Positions 32,498 through 41,885 of a stretch of DNA of 64,000 bases are shown one piece after another. The translations under genes were made by a program, and so were the position numbers. Under the pieces are notes generated by a model. It saw only the letters and a program-made list of their open reading frames with translations. It was not told the DNA's origin and ran no database searches. Each line of letters starts with the position of its first letter. Positions within the stretch are counted from its first letter, which is position 1. The DNA is from 2-02-FULL-48-14 sp964356195 (lineage in GTDB: Bacteria; Patescibacteriota; Gracilibacteria; UBA1369; 2-02-FULL-48-14): positions 46,863-110,862 of the forward strand of contig CAYHGP010000002.1 of the NCBI GenBank assembly GCA_964356195.1. The letters run 5' to 3'.

Positions 32498-33689
32498 GAA
32501 CGCTGGGGCCTTTTGGGGCGGTTGAGGGCGCGGCTTGAACGGTCTGTAGTGATGGCGCGACTTGTTTTTCCTTAAGCATTTCCATGAGAACTTTTTGCTT
32601 CACTAAGTTGCGGAGGCTGGGGTCGTCTTCGGATTGGTTCTCGGATCTAAAAAGTGAAGTGAAGGTTTTCTCGAGGTCGGCGAGCTTTTGGCTGTCCATG
32701 GCTTTGGCCTGGAAGAGTTGGACCACTTTGTTATCGGGGTCACGGATGAGGAGTCGCTGACAGATGTCGGTGACGTCCTTGTATCGTCCTTCGCGTGTCC
32801 ACATCCCGAGCAGTTCGAGTACTACGTCCACATCTTTTCGTGCCATGGAAGCTTGTTGGCCGGAGGCGGAAAAAACAATGGCACCGGCCTTGTGGGCCAG
32901 CAAATAAAGTAAGTACATAAATGCGCCACCCACAATGATGACGGCCGGGAAAAATTGCTCATACTGCATCATGGTGTTGAAACTCGCGTGAATCAAAATG
33001 GCTACAAGAAGCCCCTTCGCCATGGTAAGTTCGGCAAAAGCCTTGGCTTCGTCAGTGCCTAAAATTTTAGAGAGAAGTTGAACACCCTTAGAATGCTCCC
33101 CCGTAAAGAGTTTTGCTTCCATAATGGGACGTGAGAACTTGGCCACCCCATAAAAGTAACCAAAAACTCCCGAAGCTCCCATGTGCATACACACCGTGAA
33201 AATCGAGCGGAAAATAAGGAGGGGAAGGAGTCCCGCAATTCCGCTGCTCACCCAGGCCCCGTAAAAATAAAAAATATTTTCCGTGAAGGCGAATCCAAGA
33301 CCCGCGAGGATTGCATACTTCACCGCATCGTTGATGGTTTGAATCCCTATTCTTGTTCTTCCAATAAAACGTACCACTCCGCTTTTTACAATTTCCTCCA
33401 AAATCACTGCGACAATGAGACCCGCCATGGCCGCCGCCGCTACCTGTGTAATGTTTTCCGCTATGACGGCATCGAGATCCAGCATCGGGAACATTACATA
33501 GATATAATCGTAAAGAAAAATGATAGGCACTACCGTGAGTGTGCCTAGAAAGAATGCGAGCAAAAGAGGAAGGCGGGCAGATTTGCGTCCACTAAAAATG
33601 ACGATCGACCAAATGATGGCCGGTAAGGCGGCTAAAAGCACCATGATGCCCAGTCGGATCCAATCGTCTTGTGTGAAAGCAGCGAACAT
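32442..33689 (-). CDS. PrsW-family intramembrane protease
   Basis: 415 residues with about eight membrane helices in the first 285 and a cytoplasmic, Pro-rich tail. Conserved PrsW-type motifs are visible: EEIVKSGVVRF near 103, GLGFAFTENIFYFYG near 135 and a late ILIHASFN near 238 supplying the His. PrsW cleaves an anti-sigma factor in Bacillus; no sigma or anti-sigma gene is adjacent, so the substrate is unknown. The C-terminal part includes an LSGMWTREGRYKDVTD-like helical repeat that could be a TPR-like segment. Confidence 0.82.
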   Translation of the reverse strand: MFAAFTQDDWIRLGIMVLLAALPAIIWSIVIFSGRKSARLPLLLAFFLGTLTVVPIIFLYDYIYVMFPMLDLDAVIAENITQVAAAAMAGLIVAVILEEIVKSGVVRFIGRTRIGIQTINDAVKYAILAGLGFAFTENIFYFYGAWVSSGIAGLLPLLIFRSIFTVCMHMGASGVFGYFYGVAKFSRPIMEAKLFTGEHSKGVQLLSKILGTDEAKAFAELTMAKGLLVAILIHASFNTMMQYEQFFPAVIIVGGAFMYLLYLLAHKAGAIVFSASGQQASMARKDVDVVLELLGMWTREGRYKDVTDICQRLLIRDPDNKVVQLFQAKAMDSQKLADLEKTFTSLFRSENQSEDDPSLRNLVKQKVLMEMLKEKQVAPSLQTVQAAPSTAPKGPSVPKLPGVPQIGPSSPPSNP

Positions 33690-33704
33690 GGCTAAACTCT
33701 AGGT

Positions 33705-34154
33705 ATGATTTGCCCTAAATGCAAACACAAAAGCACCTCCGTGGTGGATTCACGGGAGGCGAGCGAAGGCCGGTCCATTCGACGAAGACGCGAATGTGAA
33801 AAATGTGGACATCGTTTTACGACTTTCGAGAAGGTGGAAACAGCGAATTTTTTGGTGGTTAAAAAAGATGGTTCACGGGAAAGTTACGACCGTAGCAAAG
33901 TGGAGCGTGGAGTTTGGAAAGCGTGTGAAAAAAGGCCCGTTACCCAGGAACAAATCAGCGAAATGCTCAATCGGCTCGAAGAAGCCTGGAGTGCGAGCGG
34001 GAAAGAAGTTCCCGGAGACATCATTGGACGGGATGTGATGCACGCCCTGAAGGTCATTGACGAGGTTTCCTACATCCGCTTTGCATCGGTTTATCGACAA
34101 TTTAAAGATGTGGAGACCTTCAAAGAGGAGCTGCAAAAGCTTTTGGGCCGTTAG
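33705..34154 (+). CDS. nrdR: Transcriptional repressor NrdR
   Basis: Represses ribonucleotide reductase genes when dATP/ATP is bound. 149 residues: N-terminal zinc ribbon CPKC (3-6) and CEKCGHRF (31-38), then an ATP-cone (FLVVKKDGSRESYDRSKVERGVWKAC and onward). No nrd gene or NrdR box pair is seen nearby. With the dGTPase next door, two determinants of dNTP supply lie within 3 kb, but they are not in one operon. A hairpin terminator follows directly. Confidence 0.96.
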   Translation: MICPKCKHKSTSVVDSREASEGRSIRRRRECEKCGHRFTTFEKVETANFLVVKKDGSRESYDRSKVERGVWKACEKRPVTQEQISEMLNRLEEAWSASGKEVPGDIIGRDVMHALKVIDEVSYIRFASVYRQFKDVETFKEELQKLLGR

Positions 34155-34156
34155 TT

Positions 34157-34182
34157 CTCCTTTGACCAGGAGGCGTTTTTTT
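34157..34182 (+). terminator. Terminator after nrdR
   Basis: Stem CTCCT / AGGAG with loop TTGACC, followed by GCGTTTTTTT. It is short but well placed, ending just before the extended -10 of the next gene. Confidence 0.6.
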
Positions 34183-34210
34183 GGTATAATTACCAGAATA
34201 CAAAAACAAA

Positions 34211-35326
34211 ATGTTCAAACGCCCTATCCTTACGATTTTCTTTGCTTCGCTCACGTTCGTGGTTTCTCTGGTGGCCGGGGCGGTGAATAATCAACATGTG
34301 CAAGTGACTCTATTCAACAAGGAGCTGACCCCTGAAAGCGGGATAGAACTTCCCATGCATTCTCGAATTGACCCGGAAGCTTTTGACGGAGATGAAGCCA
34401 GTTTGGATGAAAATACAGTGATTGGAAAATACGGAGAATGGACTTACTGCCAATACGAAGAGCCCGAAAGCCCCGTGTATGCGGTGGAATTGCAGAATGT
34501 GGAAGTGCAAGAAGCTATTCAGCCCGGAGAAGTGTTCCTCGTAGATATTACTTTTAAAAATACAGGGACCGCACGACTTTACTCCCAGGACAGTGAATGT
34601 TATGAAAAGCCCATACTGAACTTGGGAACTCAAAAAGAACAGGATCGCGCCAGTGTTTTTGGCACTTCAGATAAGGCTATTTCCGGATGGGCTTCCCCCG
34701 GCCGCGTGAAAATGAGCGACACCTACGCCGACCCGGATGCAATCTTTCATATGCAATTCCAAAGCTTAGCTCCGGAGGGGGACAATATTTACCGCGAGTT
34801 TTTTCAACCGGTACTTGAGGGGACAGCGTGGCTTGACGCTTCTTTTGGTTTCGATGTTGCCGTTGGAAATCCCACCGACCAAATGAAAGATGATATTTCT
34901 TTTGTAACAGATGTTTCCATTGCCGCTTCGCAACTTTCCGGTCTTCAAAGAAATTTGGAGATTACTCTGACGGACCAAACCATGTATGCCAAATTCGGTG
35001 ACATTGTTGTATGGAGCATGAAAATTTCCAGCGGTGCCTGGGAAACCCCCACTCCCCGTGGAACCTATAAAGTTCTGACCAAACAAGAGCTGCGCATCGG
35101 TTCAAAATCGCCTCACTACCGTATGCCTTACTTCCAACTGTGGCAAAGTTCCGGCTATGGGATTCATGCCCTCCCTTACTTGGCGAATGACGGCGGATCA
35201 TTCTGGTCCGAAGCGCTCTCCCACATTGGAATACCCGTGAGCCACGGTTGTGTGCGTATGTTGCCTGAAGATGCCGAAACGGCTTATCATTTCACGAGTA
35301 TTGGGACCCCGATTGTGATTAAGTAG
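34211..35326 (+). CDS. Secreted L,D-transpeptidase (YkuD domain)
   Basis: Forms 3-3 cross-links or anchors proteins to peptidoglycan outside the membrane. 371 residues with an N-terminal membrane/signal segment (about 5-25). The C-terminal YkuD domain (about 255-371) has GIHALPY and the catalytic pattern HIGIPVSHGCVRMLPEDAE with Cys in SHGC. The middle region (about 60-240) is beta-rich and unassigned (VFLVDITFKNTGTARLYS). TTTGGTATAAT (34180-34190) is an extended -10 twenty bases upstream. The 3' end overlaps the convergent CNNM gene by 8 bp. Confidence 0.88.
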   Translation: MFKRPILTIFFASLTFVVSLVAGAVNNQHVQVTLFNKELTPESGIELPMHSRIDPEAFDGDEASLDENTVIGKYGEWTYCQYEEPESPVYAVELQNVEVQEAIQPGEVFLVDITFKNTGTARLYSQDSECYEKPILNLGTQKEQDRASVFGTSDKAISGWASPGRVKMSDTYADPDAIFHMQFQSLAPEGDNIYREFFQPVLEGTAWLDASFGFDVAVGNPTDQMKDDISFVTDVSIAASQLSGLQRNLEITLTDQTMYAKFGDIVVWSMKISSGAWETPTPRGTYKVLTKQELRIGSKSPHYRMPYFQLWQSSGYGIHALPYLANDGGSFWSEALSHIGIPVSHGCVRMLPEDAETAYHFTSIGTPIVIK

Positions 35327-36590
35327 TCTTCTTCTTCAAAAGAACCTTCAAAATAGTGTTACGCCATTTTTTGACGACCATAAAATCCCAGTCGCCGATG
35401 CTGAGGGTTTCGCCTTCTTTTGGAAGATAGCCCAGGCCGTCCACAATCAAAAAACTTACGGTTTTGTAACCGGGGTGGTCGAATTCGAGGCCGGTGAGTT
35501 CCATAATTTCATCCAGTTCGGTACGACCGCTGAGCTCATAAGTGCCATCTTTTGCAGTCTTGGTGATGTGGGTCTCGAGCATATCTTGTTCGTCCTCAAT
35601 GTCACCCACAAGTTCTTCCAAAAGATCTTCCATGGTCACAATCCCTGCGGTTCCTCCATGTTCGTCCAAAACCACGGCCATGTGCATACGCTTCTTTTTG
35701 AATGCGTGGAAAAGATCATCGAGAGGAAGATTGGCGGGCACCTGAAGGGGCGTCATGAGTTGGATCTGGCGCAGGCCGATTTTCTCCGGTTTTTCTTCGT
35801 TGTGATATTGCTTCAAAAGTTCCTTGATCGACAAAACCCCCACAATGTGGTCAATGTTGTCACGGTAGACAGGGATGCGGGTGTGAGGATGATTCACCGC
35901 GAATTCTGCGGCCTCATCGAGCTTGAAGCTTTCTGGAATTGCATCGATGTGGACACGAGGAGTCATGACCCCCTCCACAGGGATGTCGTTGAACTGAAGG
36001 GCTTTTTCAATGAGCTCAAGCTCGTCTTTTTCAATGGAGCCTTCTTCCGCACCAATGGAGGCCATGGCGATGAGTTCTTCATCGGTGACTTGGGCTTGGT
36101 TCTTGGTACCGAGTAAACGTAAAATAAAGTTTATAAAACGGTCCAAGAGCCAAACCAGTGGCGTTAGGACCCAGACAAAAAGACGAATAGGAGGTGCAAC
36201 GAAAAGTCCCACAGTTTGAGCGTGTACGCTGGCCAAAGCCTTCGGAAGGGCTTCTCCAAAAATGAGACTCACGATGGTGAGTATTCCCGATACAAGCCCC
36301 AAATAAACGGAATCGAATCTTTCTGTAACCAGGATGGTAGCCACGGCAGCGGCCAGTGTGTCTACGAACTGATTCCCAAATAAAACCGCGATGAGTGTGC
36401 GGTGATAATTTTTTTTAAGCCAGTCCAATTGATGAGAGCCCGGTTTTTTCTCCTCGACAAGAGTTCGTACTTTGGCTGGTGACAAGAAACTGATTGCTGT
36501 CTCAGCAGCCGCGAAGAAGGCTGAAAGGAGAACGAAGATTACGATGAGGCCGAGGCCTAAGGCAGGGTCCATACCTTGGTAGACTAACAT
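35319..36590 (-). CDS. CNNM/CorC (HlyC) family membrane protein
   Basis: 423 residues: a DUF21 membrane domain (about 1-190, four helices, AAAETAISFLSPAKV), a CBS pair (about 205-325, VMTPRVHIDAIPES and MHMAVVLDEHGGTAGIVTMEDLLEELVG) and a CorC/HlyC transporter-associated domain (about 340-420). Homologues are implicated in Mg2+/Co2+ export and resistance. It is divergent from argS with only 37 bp between the start codons, so the two promoters must overlap. Confidence 0.92.
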   Translation of the reverse strand: MLVYQGMDPALGLGLIVIFVLLSAFFAAAETAISFLSPAKVRTLVEEKKPGSHQLDWLKKNYHRTLIAVLFGNQFVDTLAAAVATILVTERFDSVYLGLVSGILTIVSLIFGEALPKALASVHAQTVGLFVAPPIRLFVWVLTPLVWLLDRFINFILRLLGTKNQAQVTDEELIAMASIGAEEGSIEKDELELIEKALQFNDIPVEGVMTPRVHIDAIPESFKLDEAAEFAVNHPHTRIPVYRDNIDHIVGVLSIKELLKQYHNEEKPEKIGLRQIQLMTPLQVPANLPLDDLFHAFKKKRMHMAVVLDEHGGTAGIVTMEDLLEELVGDIEDEQDMLETHITKTAKDGTYELSGRTELDEIMELTGLEFDHPGYKTVSFLIVDGLGYLPKEGETLSIGDWDFMVVKKWRNTILKVLLKKKTT

Positions 36591-36627
36591 TTTTGACCTA
36601 TCCGTACAAGTAGCTTATATTTTCCTC

Positions 36628-38346
36628 ATGAAGATCTTCTCTCAGGAACTTAAAATTTTGTTTTCGGGTGCCGCTCTCGCTGCTTTCCCCGAGCTTACGC
36701 AGGAGGAAGCGCTTAGTTGGGTGACCATTGAAGAACCCAAGAGCAGAGACCACGGAGATTATGCGTGCGCGGCAGCGTTCAAACTCAGTAAAAAGTTTGG
36801 CATGAACCCCGCTGCCATTGCGGAAAAAATCATTGAAAAGTTCCCCAAAGATTACCGCGTGGAATCGCTGGAGTTTGCCGCGCCTGGTTTTATTAACGTT
36901 CGGCTTTCTGAGAATTTTTTTGCGGAGACCTTGAAACAACTCGAACTTGGTTTTTCAATAGAACGAGGCGTGGAACACAACCGTCCGGTGATTGTGGAAT
37001 ACTCGAGTACCAACGCCGCCAAACATATGGGTGTGCATCATATTTTATCGACGCTGATTGGAGATGTGCTGGCCAACTTGTTTGATTTCATGGGGATGAA
37101 CACGATTCGTATTAATCATCTTGGGGATTGGGGAACGCATTTCGGGAAAATTATTTACGCGGTGGAACAGTGGGGAGACCAGGCGGAAATCCATAAGAAT
37201 CCCAATGATGAAATCACGCGACTTTATGTGAAGTTTCATGAAATGGAAGAGAAAGACCCCACGCTGACCGAAGAGGCGCGCAAAGTCTTCAAATCTTTGG
37301 AGGAGGGCGATGAACTCCGGCTCGCGATGTGGAAGTGGATTGTGAATGAAAGTTTGGAAGATTTGAAAAAGATTTTTGTGCGACTCGGCGTGGAATTTGA
37401 CCACATCACCGGTGAAAGTTTTTATTTGAAAATGGCGGAGGACGTTTTGAAGGACGGCATTGAGAAAGGATTATTCGTGGAGGGCGAAGGCGGGGCCCTT
37501 ATTTTTCCAATGGGCGAAGACACAACACCGGCTTTGGTGAGAAAAAGTGACGGTACAACTTTGTATTTAACGCGAGATGTGGCGACGGTGAAGTACCGCG
37601 TGGACACGTGGCATCCGGAAGCGATTTTATACGTTGTGGATGTGGCGCAGTCGCTGCACTTTGAACAAGATTTTGCGATTGCGAAAGCCATCGGTTACAC
37701 CGAAGACAGCCGGCTGGAACATATTTTATTCGGACGTATGAATTTTGCAGATGCAGCGATGAGCACACGAAAAGGAAATGTAATTCGTCTCAGCGACTTG
37801 TTGGATGAAGCGGTGAAACGAGCGGGTCTGCTTTCGGCGGATCGAGGAACGGAGTTGCCTCGCGCGGAACTTGCCGCACTCATGGAAACGGTGGGCGTGG
37901 CGAGTGTGAAGTACGCCGTGCTTTCGCAAGACCGTGCCAAAGACATTGTTTTTGACTGGAATAAAATCATCACGCTGGAAGGAAATTCGGCACCGTATTT
38001 ATTGTATTCTTATGCGCGAGCTCGTAGCATCATCGACAAAGTGGGTGACGTTCCTTTGAGCGGACTGCCTCAATTCACGAAAGATTCCGAGCGGGCTTTG
38101 GTGCGCCAGCTCATTAAGTTGCCGGATGCTTTTGAACGCGCTTTGGACGACCGAAAGCCTCATGTTTTGTGTACGGCGCTCTACGAGCTTTGCCAGGAAT
38201 TTAATCGTTTTTACGGCACCACTTCGGTGGCCGGCGCGGACACGGAACTTCAAAAAAGAACGCGTCTCGGGCTGGTGAATGCTTTCATGTTCGGGCTGCG
38301 CGCCGGCCTTAGTGTGCTTGGAATTCCGGCTTTGGAACGAATGTAG
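36628..38346 (+). CDS. argS: Arginyl-tRNA synthetase
   Basis: A class I aminoacyl-tRNA synthetase charging tRNA-Arg. 572 residues: N-terminal Add1 domain (1-105), catalytic core starting EYSSTNAAKHMGVHH (HIGH variant HMGV), KMSKS-like MSTRKGN near 380, and the DALR anticodon-binding domain at the end (about 460-572). TTGACC (36593-36598), 17 bp, TATATT (36616-36621) leave just 6 bp before the ATG and no Shine-Dalgarno, implying a leaderless transcript. It ends directly against the convergent gene at 38347. Confidence 0.96.
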   Translation: MKIFSQELKILFSGAALAAFPELTQEEALSWVTIEEPKSRDHGDYACAAAFKLSKKFGMNPAAIAEKIIEKFPKDYRVESLEFAAPGFINVRLSENFFAETLKQLELGFSIERGVEHNRPVIVEYSSTNAAKHMGVHHILSTLIGDVLANLFDFMGMNTIRINHLGDWGTHFGKIIYAVEQWGDQAEIHKNPNDEITRLYVKFHEMEEKDPTLTEEARKVFKSLEEGDELRLAMWKWIVNESLEDLKKIFVRLGVEFDHITGESFYLKMAEDVLKDGIEKGLFVEGEGGALIFPMGEDTTPALVRKSDGTTLYLTRDVATVKYRVDTWHPEAILYVVDVAQSLHFEQDFAIAKAIGYTEDSRLEHILFGRMNFADAAMSTRKGNVIRLSDLLDEAVKRAGLLSADRGTELPRAELAALMETVGVASVKYAVLSQDRAKDIVFDWNKIITLEGNSAPYLLYSYARARSIIDKVGDVPLSGLPQFTKDSERALVRQLIKLPDAFERALDDRKPHVLCTALYELCQEFNRFYGTTSVAGADTELQKRTRLGLVNAFMFGLRAGLSVLGIPALERM

Positions 38347-39108
38347 TTAGTTCGTTTTGAGTTGCTCGCCCTTCCCGCGCATTTCTTCCCAAAATTTGCC
38401 CTTCCAATCGCCTAAAAACTGCCGGGTGTCTTCGTCGGTGACATCCGTGATGGTGCTTGCCAGGTGTTCAAATGCATCTTTCTTTCCCTTGAGACTCTCG
38501 TAGGCGGTAAAAATTTCATCCATTTTTCCGGATAAAGCTGGGTCTGAAGTGACAATTTCTTTCATCTTTGCGAGAGTTTTGTCTGGGGATTTTTCTCCGC
38601 TTGCAAGGTATTCTTTGGCGTCGCTCCACATCCCGCTCCATGCGGTCACGGCCATACCGCTCACACCTTCCCAAGTGGAACCTTTGTCTTTCAGAGCAAT
38701 CATAAAGTCCAGGAGTTTCATCAGAAGAATGCCCGAAGCACTTTCAAGGTCAGAGATGGCTTCTTTGACCGCTCCGGTCCTCTCTTCCAGCTCACGACTT
38801 GCGGAACTTTTGACGGCGCTTGGGAACGAATCTACGGCTTGTTTACCGACGTAAACTGCACCGCCCACCGCTGCGGCACTCACCGCAATAATTCCTGTCC
38901 ACTTCATGGCCTTGTACACGCCTTGTTTGAAGCGCTCACTCCACGAAAGAACATCTTCCTTTGGCTTCTCGACCGGTTTTTCGACTTGTACGCCTAATTT
39001 CAGGCGCTCCAGTTCGCCACGCGCTTTTGGGTCCAAAGTGCTACCATGGCGGGCCAGCCATTCCTCGACACTTGCAGGTGCTTGTTCGACGGGAGTTTCA
39101 TCACTCAT
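38347..39108 (-). CDS. Hypothetical single-pass membrane protein, 253 aa
   Basis: Unknown family. An acidic N-terminus (MSDETPVEQAPASVEEWLARHG), a basic amphipathic stretch, one membrane helix (about 71-92, GIIAVSAAAVGGAVYVG), then a long helical region with heptad-like spacing (about 100-250). It starts 8 bp inside the end of the next upstream gene (39101-39643), whose product is also helical, so the two are probably co-translated partners. Confidence 0.7.
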   Translation of the reverse strand: MSDETPVEQAPASVEEWLARHGSTLDPKARGELERLKLGVQVEKPVEKPKEDVLSWSERFKQGVYKAMKWTGIIAVSAAAVGGAVYVGKQAVDSFPSAVKSSASRELEERTGAVKEAISDLESASGILLMKLLDFMIALKDKGSTWEGVSGMAVTAWSGMWSDAKEYLASGEKSPDKTLAKMKEIVTSDPALSGKMDEIFTAYESLKGKKDAFEHLASTITDVTDEDTRQFLGDWKGKFWEEMRGKGEQLKTN

Positions 39109-39643
39109 CTGTTTTTGGTTTAAATCCTAGGCGGATGCTGATTTGGTCGATGTCTTTTTTCATTTCGGCGCGCACACCGCTCCATACGGCGTCCACCACT
39201 TTGGATTGGTCGAAGTTTCCGTATTCGCGTTCGGCTACGGCTTTGAGCTGAGCCAATGCTTCGTCGGTTTTCATTTTGGCGAACGTGAAACTTACTTTTA
39301 CGTCTTCCCACTGACTCTGGTATTCCGGATGTTTTTGGACGATTTGTTCGAAACTCGCATTGAGACGAAGAACCATTTTGTCCGGAGTCCACTTCTTTTC
39401 CGAGATCATTTCTTCAAGGTCTTTGAGCAGACCGAGGCCCCCTTCCATCACGAGCTTGAGGCCGTCTTTCCAGGATGCAGGCGTCACCACTTGGTGCAAA
39501 AAATCCTTGAAGTCAGCGCGGAATTCTTCGGCGGCATCGCTCGCGGTCAGGATGGAATCCTTGGCGACTTGCTTCATTTCATCCAGAGGTGCGGCCTCGG
39601 GAACAGGTGGAACCGGCGGTGGAGGGAGTACAGGGTCAGCCAT
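39101..39643 (-). CDS. Hypothetical helical protein, 180 aa
   Basis: Unknown family. A Pro-rich start (MADPVLPPPPVPPVPEAAPL) precedes an entirely helical, charged body with no membrane segment. A TATAAT-containing promoter on the minus strand (near 39675-39680) with the adjacent palindrome CCTGATCAGG lies just upstream. The 8-bp overlap with the following gene indicates an operon of two. Confidence 0.68.
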   Translation of the reverse strand: MADPVLPPPPVPPVPEAAPLDEMKQVAKDSILTASDAAEEFRADFKDFLHQVVTPASWKDGLKLVMEGGLGLLKDLEEMISEKKWTPDKMVLRLNASFEQIVQKHPEYQSQWEDVKVSFTFAKMKTDEALAQLKAVAEREYGNFDQSKVVDAVWSGVRAEMKKDIDQISIRLGFKPKTDE

Positions 39644-39808
39644 AGTTTTTATTTTGAGTTCGCCTGATCAGGTCATTATAGCACAGTTTTCAGGTTTATG
39701 GAAGAATGCGCTTGCCCCAAAAGGACGAAATCCCTAAACTGGTGTGGCTTTCCGCTTGGGGAAGCTAACGTGCGCTTGAAAAGTTAGTGGCGAGAACAGG
39801 AGGACATC

Positions 39809-39823
39809 CTGTGCTTCGCACAG
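39809..39823 (+). repeat. Leader hairpin immediately 5' of tRNA-Ser(GCT)
   Basis: CTGTGC-TTC-GCACAG, followed by TG and then the first base of the tRNA. The other tRNA-Ser has the same element at the same distance with a compensatory base-pair change. Confidence 0.6.
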
Positions 39824-39825
39824 TG

Positions 39826-39919
39826 GGAGAGGTGGCCGAGTGGCCGATGGCGGCGGTTTGCTAAACCGTTATACGGGCTTATACCTGTATCGAGGGTTCG
39901 AATCCCTCCCTCTCCGCCA
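39826..39919 (+). tRNA. tRNA-Ser (anticodon GCT)
   Basis: 94 nt with the long variable arm of class II tRNAs (ATACGGGCTTATACCTGTAT region). The acceptor stem is GGAGAGG/CCTCTCC, the anticodon arm GGTTTGCTAAACC gives GCT for AGC/AGU codons, the T-loop is GTTCGAATC, discriminator G, and CCA is encoded at 39917-39919. Confidence 0.95.
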
Positions 39920-39971
39920 TACTTAAGATTAAAATTATATTGGGAAGCAGCAAGAGAACAATAACCTCGCC

Positions 39972-41855
39972 ATGGATTTTACAGCCTTGCTTTCCAAACT
40001 TGAGCATCTTGGCCCTTGGGGTTATGGGGTGATTCTTTTGATTTCTTTTTTAGAGTCCCTGCCCGCTTTGGGGACCGTGATTCCCGGAGCCACTTTTACG
40101 GTTTTTGCCGGTATTCTTGCGGCGGAGGGTTATTTTAATTTGAGCGAATTGATTGGAGTGGCGGCCTTGGGTGCGATTTTGGGAGACACGCTCAGTTACT
40201 TTTTGGGGACGAAAGGAACGCATCTTTTTCGGGCTGAGAATAAGCTTTTGAAGTTGAGCCACCTTGAGAGAGGACAAGCCTTTTTCGTGAAACACGGCAG
40301 TAAAAGTATTTTACTTGGACGATTTATGGGCCCCATTCGCGCGGTGGTTCCCTTTGTGGCTGGACTCAGTGGAATGGAACGGAAAAAGTTTTTGGCCTGG
40401 GACATTGTGAGCGGCCTCGCGTGGGCGATTTCTTACATCCTTTTGGGATACTTTTTTGGGGGTGCTTTCCAAGTTATCGAAGCGTGGTTCAGCCGCGTGG
40501 GATTATTGCTCTTGGTACTCTTTTTGATTGCGGTTTTGATTTGGTTTTTGGCAAAAAAAAGCGGTGTCCTGTGGGGTTATGCAAAATCCGTGGTGCTTTC
40601 GTTTAATGTGCAACGCCTCATGAAGCGCTATCCTCTTGTTTTCGCACAAGTTCGACAACGCTTGGATCAAAGACATTTCAATGGCCTCCCCCTCACTGTT
40701 TTGACCCTAATGTTTATTTATGTTGCCTCTCTTTTTGTGGGAGTGGTGGAAGATATTCTGACTTCCGACCCCATCGTTGAAGTGGATTTGCGTTTGGCCG
40801 GCTCACTGGCCCTTTTCCGCGACACCGGATTGATTCATTTCTTCACTTGGGTGACCTTATTGGGGAGCCTGCAAGTCGTTGGTGGCTTCATTCTTGCAAG
40901 TTCGGTTTTACTGTTTTTGTGGAAACGAAAAAACTTTATTACTCCCTTGTTCGTGACGGTGTGCAGTGCAGGAATTTTCAACTACTTTGGCAANNNNNNN
41001 NNNNNNNNNNNNNNNNNNNNNNNNNNNNNNNNNNNNNNNNNNNNNNNNNNNNNNNNNNNNNNNNNNNNNNNNNNNNNNNNNNNNNNNNNNNNNTACCTTG
41101 TTGGAGCCTTGTGTCTTATTTTTGGAATTACTTTTTCTGAATGGATGCTTTCACGAGAGCCTGTGCCTGGTTCCGCTCCTCAGAAACGCCCCTATGTAGG
41201 TCTTGTGACCACCGGGATCCTTGTCTTTGCACTTGGATTTTATGCCCTGATTGGACTTCGTTACACTCCCGAACTCAATGACAACGGTGGCGTGCAAGCG
41301 TCGATTGAGGTGAGCAACAGTGACGCGGTGCTCGATCTTTTCACCAGTAAGCTTTTACCGCAAACCACGGAGTCGGTGTTTGGCGATTCTCAGGAACCTT
41401 TGAACTTTATTATTATCGCGAAGACCGATGAACAAGTCCTCTCCGCTCTTAATGGGGCGGGCTTTGAAACTGCGGATGAAGTGAGCCTGAGTTCACTCCT
41501 CAAGCTGGCTTGGACCAAGACTTTTGATAGCTCTTACTCTAACGCACCTCTTACTCCTTTATTCTGGAATGCTTCGGCGCATCTTTTTGGATTTGAAGAA
41601 AACGGTCATGAAATTCGTCTGTGGAAAACCTCTATCGTAACGGATGATGGGCAAATGGTTTACACCGCAACGGCCAACAATGACGAAAGTCCCGATCTTG
41701 ATGCGGAACGTGAATATGTTTACTCGACACTGGAAGAGACAGGGCTTGAAATGAAAGCGGAAAAACTTGATTTTGTAGGCCCCTTTTCCGGAGAAACTTT
41801 TAAAGAAACTCCATTTTTTACCGATGGAAGTTTATATTTAATTGTTCTAGAGTAA
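39972..41855 (+). CDS. DedA - PAP2 - LssY fusion membrane protein, interrupted by gap
   Basis: About 627 residues nominally. Residues 1-200 are a DedA/VTT domain (FLESLPALGTVIPGATFTVFAGILA, GRFMGPIRAVVPFVAGLSGM). Residues 205-400 are membrane helices of a PAP2-like lipid phosphatase (GSLQVVGGFILASS), but its active-site region falls in the gap at 40994-41093. The last 190 residues match an LssY C-terminal domain (HEIRLWKTSIV, GPFSGETF, FTDGSLYLIVLE). The likely role is handling of undecaprenyl or phospholipid phosphates at the membrane. The frame continues across 100 N, which is compatible with but does not prove the gap length. Confidence 0.85.
   Translation: MDFTALLSKLEHLGPWGYGVILLISFLESLPALGTVIPGATFTVFAGILAAEGYFNLSELIGVAALGAILGDTLSYFLGTKGTHLFRAENKLLKLSHLERGQAFFVKHGSKSILLGRFMGPIRAVVPFVAGLSGMERKKFLAWDIVSGLAWAISYILLGYFFGGAFQVIEAWFSRVGLLLLVLFLIAVLIWFLAKKSGVLWGYAKSVVLSFNVQRLMKRYPLVFAQVRQRLDQRHFNGLPLTVLTLMFIYVASLFVGVVEDILTSDPIVEVDLRLAGSLALFRDTGLIHFFTWVTLLGSLQVVGGFILASSVLLFLWKRKNFITPLFVTVCSAGIFNYFGXXXXXXXXXXXXXXXXXXXXXXXXXXXXXXXXXXYLVGALCLIFGITFSEWMLSREPVPGSAPQKRPYVGLVTTGILVFALGFYALIGLRYTPELNDNGGVQASIEVSNSDAVLDLFTSKLLPQTTESVFGDSQEPLNFIIIAKTDEQVLSALNGAGFETADEVSLSSLLKLAWTKTFDSSYSNAPLTPLFWNASAHLFGFEENGHEIRLWKTSIVTDDGQMVYTATANNDESPDLDAEREYVYSTLEETGLEMKAEKLDFVGPFSGETFKETPFFTDGSLYLIVLE
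40994..41093. other. Assembly gap (100 N)
   Basis: A placeholder inside the PAP2-like domain of the DedA fusion gene, covering the region where the KxxxxxxRP and SGH motifs would be expected. Confidence 0.98.
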
Positions 41856-41885
41856 GATTCCTTCTATCTATTAACTTCCTCGCTC

